Assembly: GCA_963767645.1 (NCBI GenBank)
Contig: CAVYEW010000003.1
Location: 358,033 to 422,032 of the forward strand
Direction of reading: 5' to 3'
Origin: DATFDN01 sp963767645
Lineage (GTDB): Bacteria; Pseudomonadota; Alphaproteobacteria; Acetobacterales; Acetobacteraceae
DNA length: 64,000 nucleotides
Below the pieces are notes generated by a model, which searched no databases, had not been told where the DNA came from, and saw only the letters and a list, made by a program, of their open reading frames with translations. The stretch's first letter is position 1, and each line of letters starts with the position of its first letter. This document shows, in pieces, positions 62,173-64,000 of this stretch. The translations under genes and the position numbers were made by a program.

Positions 62173-63915
62173 ATGTCAGGGTCTAACCCGAGCGTTCCGC
62201 CGCCGCCTCGCATTGAGATCGAGCCGCTCGGCGGTCCCCCTGGCTTGACTGGCAGCGTTCTCACCGACTGGCCTTTGCCGAACATCACCGGAGCGGTGGC
62301 GGGCGACGGGATGGTACGGCTGGTGATCGACGGGATGCCGGGTGTCACCGCGGTCCCCATCGACGGAACGTTCGCCGTAGTTTCCTTGCTCGGCGTCGGC
62401 CTCCATACGATGACCGCCGTGCAGATCGACGCCGCCGGAACGTCCGCGCCATCCAACATGATCACGGTCTTCGACGCCCCGACGCCGTCGGCCGTCTATA
62501 ACGGGGGCACCGTCGAGCAGATAAGCCCTGTCAACCTCAGCTACGGGCAGTTCGAGTCGCTCGTGGCGCAGGGATTTCAGTTGGATCTGTACGCTCCCAC
62601 TCAGGCCCTACAGTTCACGGACGGCCTTTATGACGTGAACACGGGTGCCTTTACCCCCCAGAGCGCCGATCCCTTCGCAACGAACGCGAGTGCCCCGCCC
62701 CCGCCGCCTCAAATAGCGTTCGAGCCATCCGGGATTCCGCCGGACCTGACCGGCAGCATCCTCACGGATTGGCCGGCGCCGACCATCGCGGGGACCGCAA
62801 TCCCGGCGACGGGGAAGTCGAGATTTTCATCGATGGAAAGCAAGTCGAACCCCGTTTTCTCACGGAGGGAACGTTCGACGTTCCTGGGCCGGTCCCCCTC
62901 GGCCTTCACACGATAACCGCCATACAGATCGACGCCGCCGGCACCTCCGCCCCATCGAACGCGATCACGGTTTACGACGTCCAAACCCCGACAATAGCAA
63001 ACGAGGCAGGCACGCTCGAAGCGGTGAGCACGGTCAATCTCAGCTATGAGCAGTTCCAGTCCCTCGTCGCCCAGGGTCTTCAGGTGGACCTGCCCGGGGG
63101 CACCCAAGCTCTGCAATTCACGGACGGTCTCTATGAGGTGAATAGCCAGGCTCTCACGACCAGCGGCGCCAACGCGATCAATCTGACCAACTCCACCAGC
63201 GATACCGTCAATCTCTCCGGCTCGTCGGTGGTGACTCTCGGCACCGGTGCCGACACCATCAACGCGCTGGGCGGCGCCGACACGATGCTCGCCAGCGCGG
63301 GCGACGCTTACACCACCATCAACCAGAGCGGATCGGCGACGGTCCTTTTCTACGGCGGGAATGCGCCGACCCAGGCGGTTGCCTTCGATACGGGCGGAAC
63401 CGGCGGCGCCACGCTGGTCGGCGGCGCCAATAACGTGGTTATCTACCAGAACGCCCACACCGGCACGGGTGCCATGTTCGTCGCCGGCAGCGGCAACGAG
63501 ACGCTGTTCGGCGCCGCCTCCGCCAGCAACGACCAGGACCTGGGGCAGCTTCAGCGGCGGCTCCGATATGATGTTCGCAGGCTCCGGCACCGACATCCTC
63601 GTCGCTGGCGGGGGTGCGCAGACGCTTGCCGGAGGTGCCGGCACTGACGTGTTCTATCTGGTCAATCCGGCTGTCATCAGCGCCATGACCGGAACCTCGC
63701 CGAACGTCGGCCGGTACACGATCCTCAATCCGCATCCCGGAGACATCCTCGCCCTGACCGGCTACGATTCGCTTTACGGAGGGGCCGGCTCGCATGGCGC
63801 CGCCGCTTTCGTGTCGTCTACCTTGGCCAACGGGAGCACGACCATCACGTTGAAAGACGGTAGCACGATCAGCTTCATGGGCAGTTCGAAGGGGCTGGCG
63901 GTCGCCTCTTCCTGA
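62173..63915 (+). CDS. repeat-containing RTX-like surface or secreted protein (two frameshifts)
   Basis: Two similar units of about 165 residues: PPPRIEIEPLGGPPGLTGSV...FTDGLYDVNTG and PPPQIAFEPSGIPPDLTGSI...FTDGLYEVNSQ, each with an Ig-like segment LGLHTITAIQIDAAGTSAPS NAITV and the LSY[GE]QF[EQ]SLVAQG[FL]Q motif. The C-terminal part has GGADTM, GAGTDVFYL and GGAGSHG, calcium-binding RTX-like turns, and ends without a hydrophobic anchor. A lost base near 62802-62806 and an extra G at 63542-63545 break the frame; joining gives about 580 residues. No signal peptide, as for type I secretion. Confidence 0.75.
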
Positions 63916-64000
63916 ATCCGGCGCTGGCGGGCTTGGCGACCCGCCAACGGCAGGGGCAGGATGGCTCACCTGTCAGGAGCCTCCGCCCCATGTCGCACCG

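Overview
The window is about 64 kb of GC-rich (roughly two-thirds GC) alphaproteobacterial chromosome. The best guess is an acetic-acid-bacteria-like member of the Rhodospirillales. That placement is inferred from the two-piece, circularly permuted ssrA gene with an ANDN...AVAA tag, an alphaproteobacterial sspB beside it, a DUF3035 lipoprotein, Hint-domain protein architecture and the overall gene content; nothing in the sequence names the organism.

Left third (185-17242): an integrated element sits in the 3' end of a tRNA-Ala(CGC) gene. Its ends are marked by a 14-bp perfect repeat (20 of 24 aligned positions), and a tyrosine integrase lies just inside the right end. Almost all genes run leftward as overlapping ATGA-coupled operons: integrase, unknown early genes, an AlpA/excisionase-like protein, a Spo11/topoisomerase VI-A-like TOPRIM protein, a DUF2786-like protein and a primase-polymerase/RepA-type ATPase. 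A repeat-rich non-coding gap (candidate origin) follows, then a small-terminase-like protein, the large terminase and a 1136-residue fibre/hydrolase-like protein. No portal, protease, capsid, connector or tail-assembly gene is present, so it resembles a phage satellite or a stripped prophage that keeps integration, replication and packaging genes. Small cargo genes lie at the left end.

Middle (17.3-41 kb), host genes: DUF4239 protein, split chromate transporter, phospholipase-D-like protein, flavin monooxygenase, the ribF - metalloprotease/Hint - ileS - lspA - DUF3035 run, a MaoC hydratase, a secreted propeller-like protein, NnrU and thyX. Then come ssrA and sspB (ribosome rescue tag and its ClpXP adaptor), class I fumarase, a glyoxalase-fold protein, a VUT-family transporter, and a queuosine group queA-tgt-queF-(Uma2)-queG.

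Right (41-64 kb): plsC/ydcF-like/ftsX/ftsE in one overlapping operon, an MJ0042 zinc-ribbon membrane protein, an MFS transporter, a decayed toxin-antitoxin remnant, a low-GC membrane protein, pgi-mutL, an AI-2E family permease, a ribosome hibernation factor with a cold-shock domain, an M20 peptidase, a MarR-GNAT fusion with a palindromic operator, an epimerase, FemAB, a cation efflux protein, a threonine-synthase-like enzyme, a PhyH/SDR pair and a repeat-containing surface protein.

Quality warning: at least eleven single-base frameshifts break otherwise intact genes, including essential ileS and ribF, and a block of about 1 kb (59433-60429) is almost devoid of C. Both point to sequencing or assembly error. 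Frameshifted genes are annotated as single loci with the break positions given.
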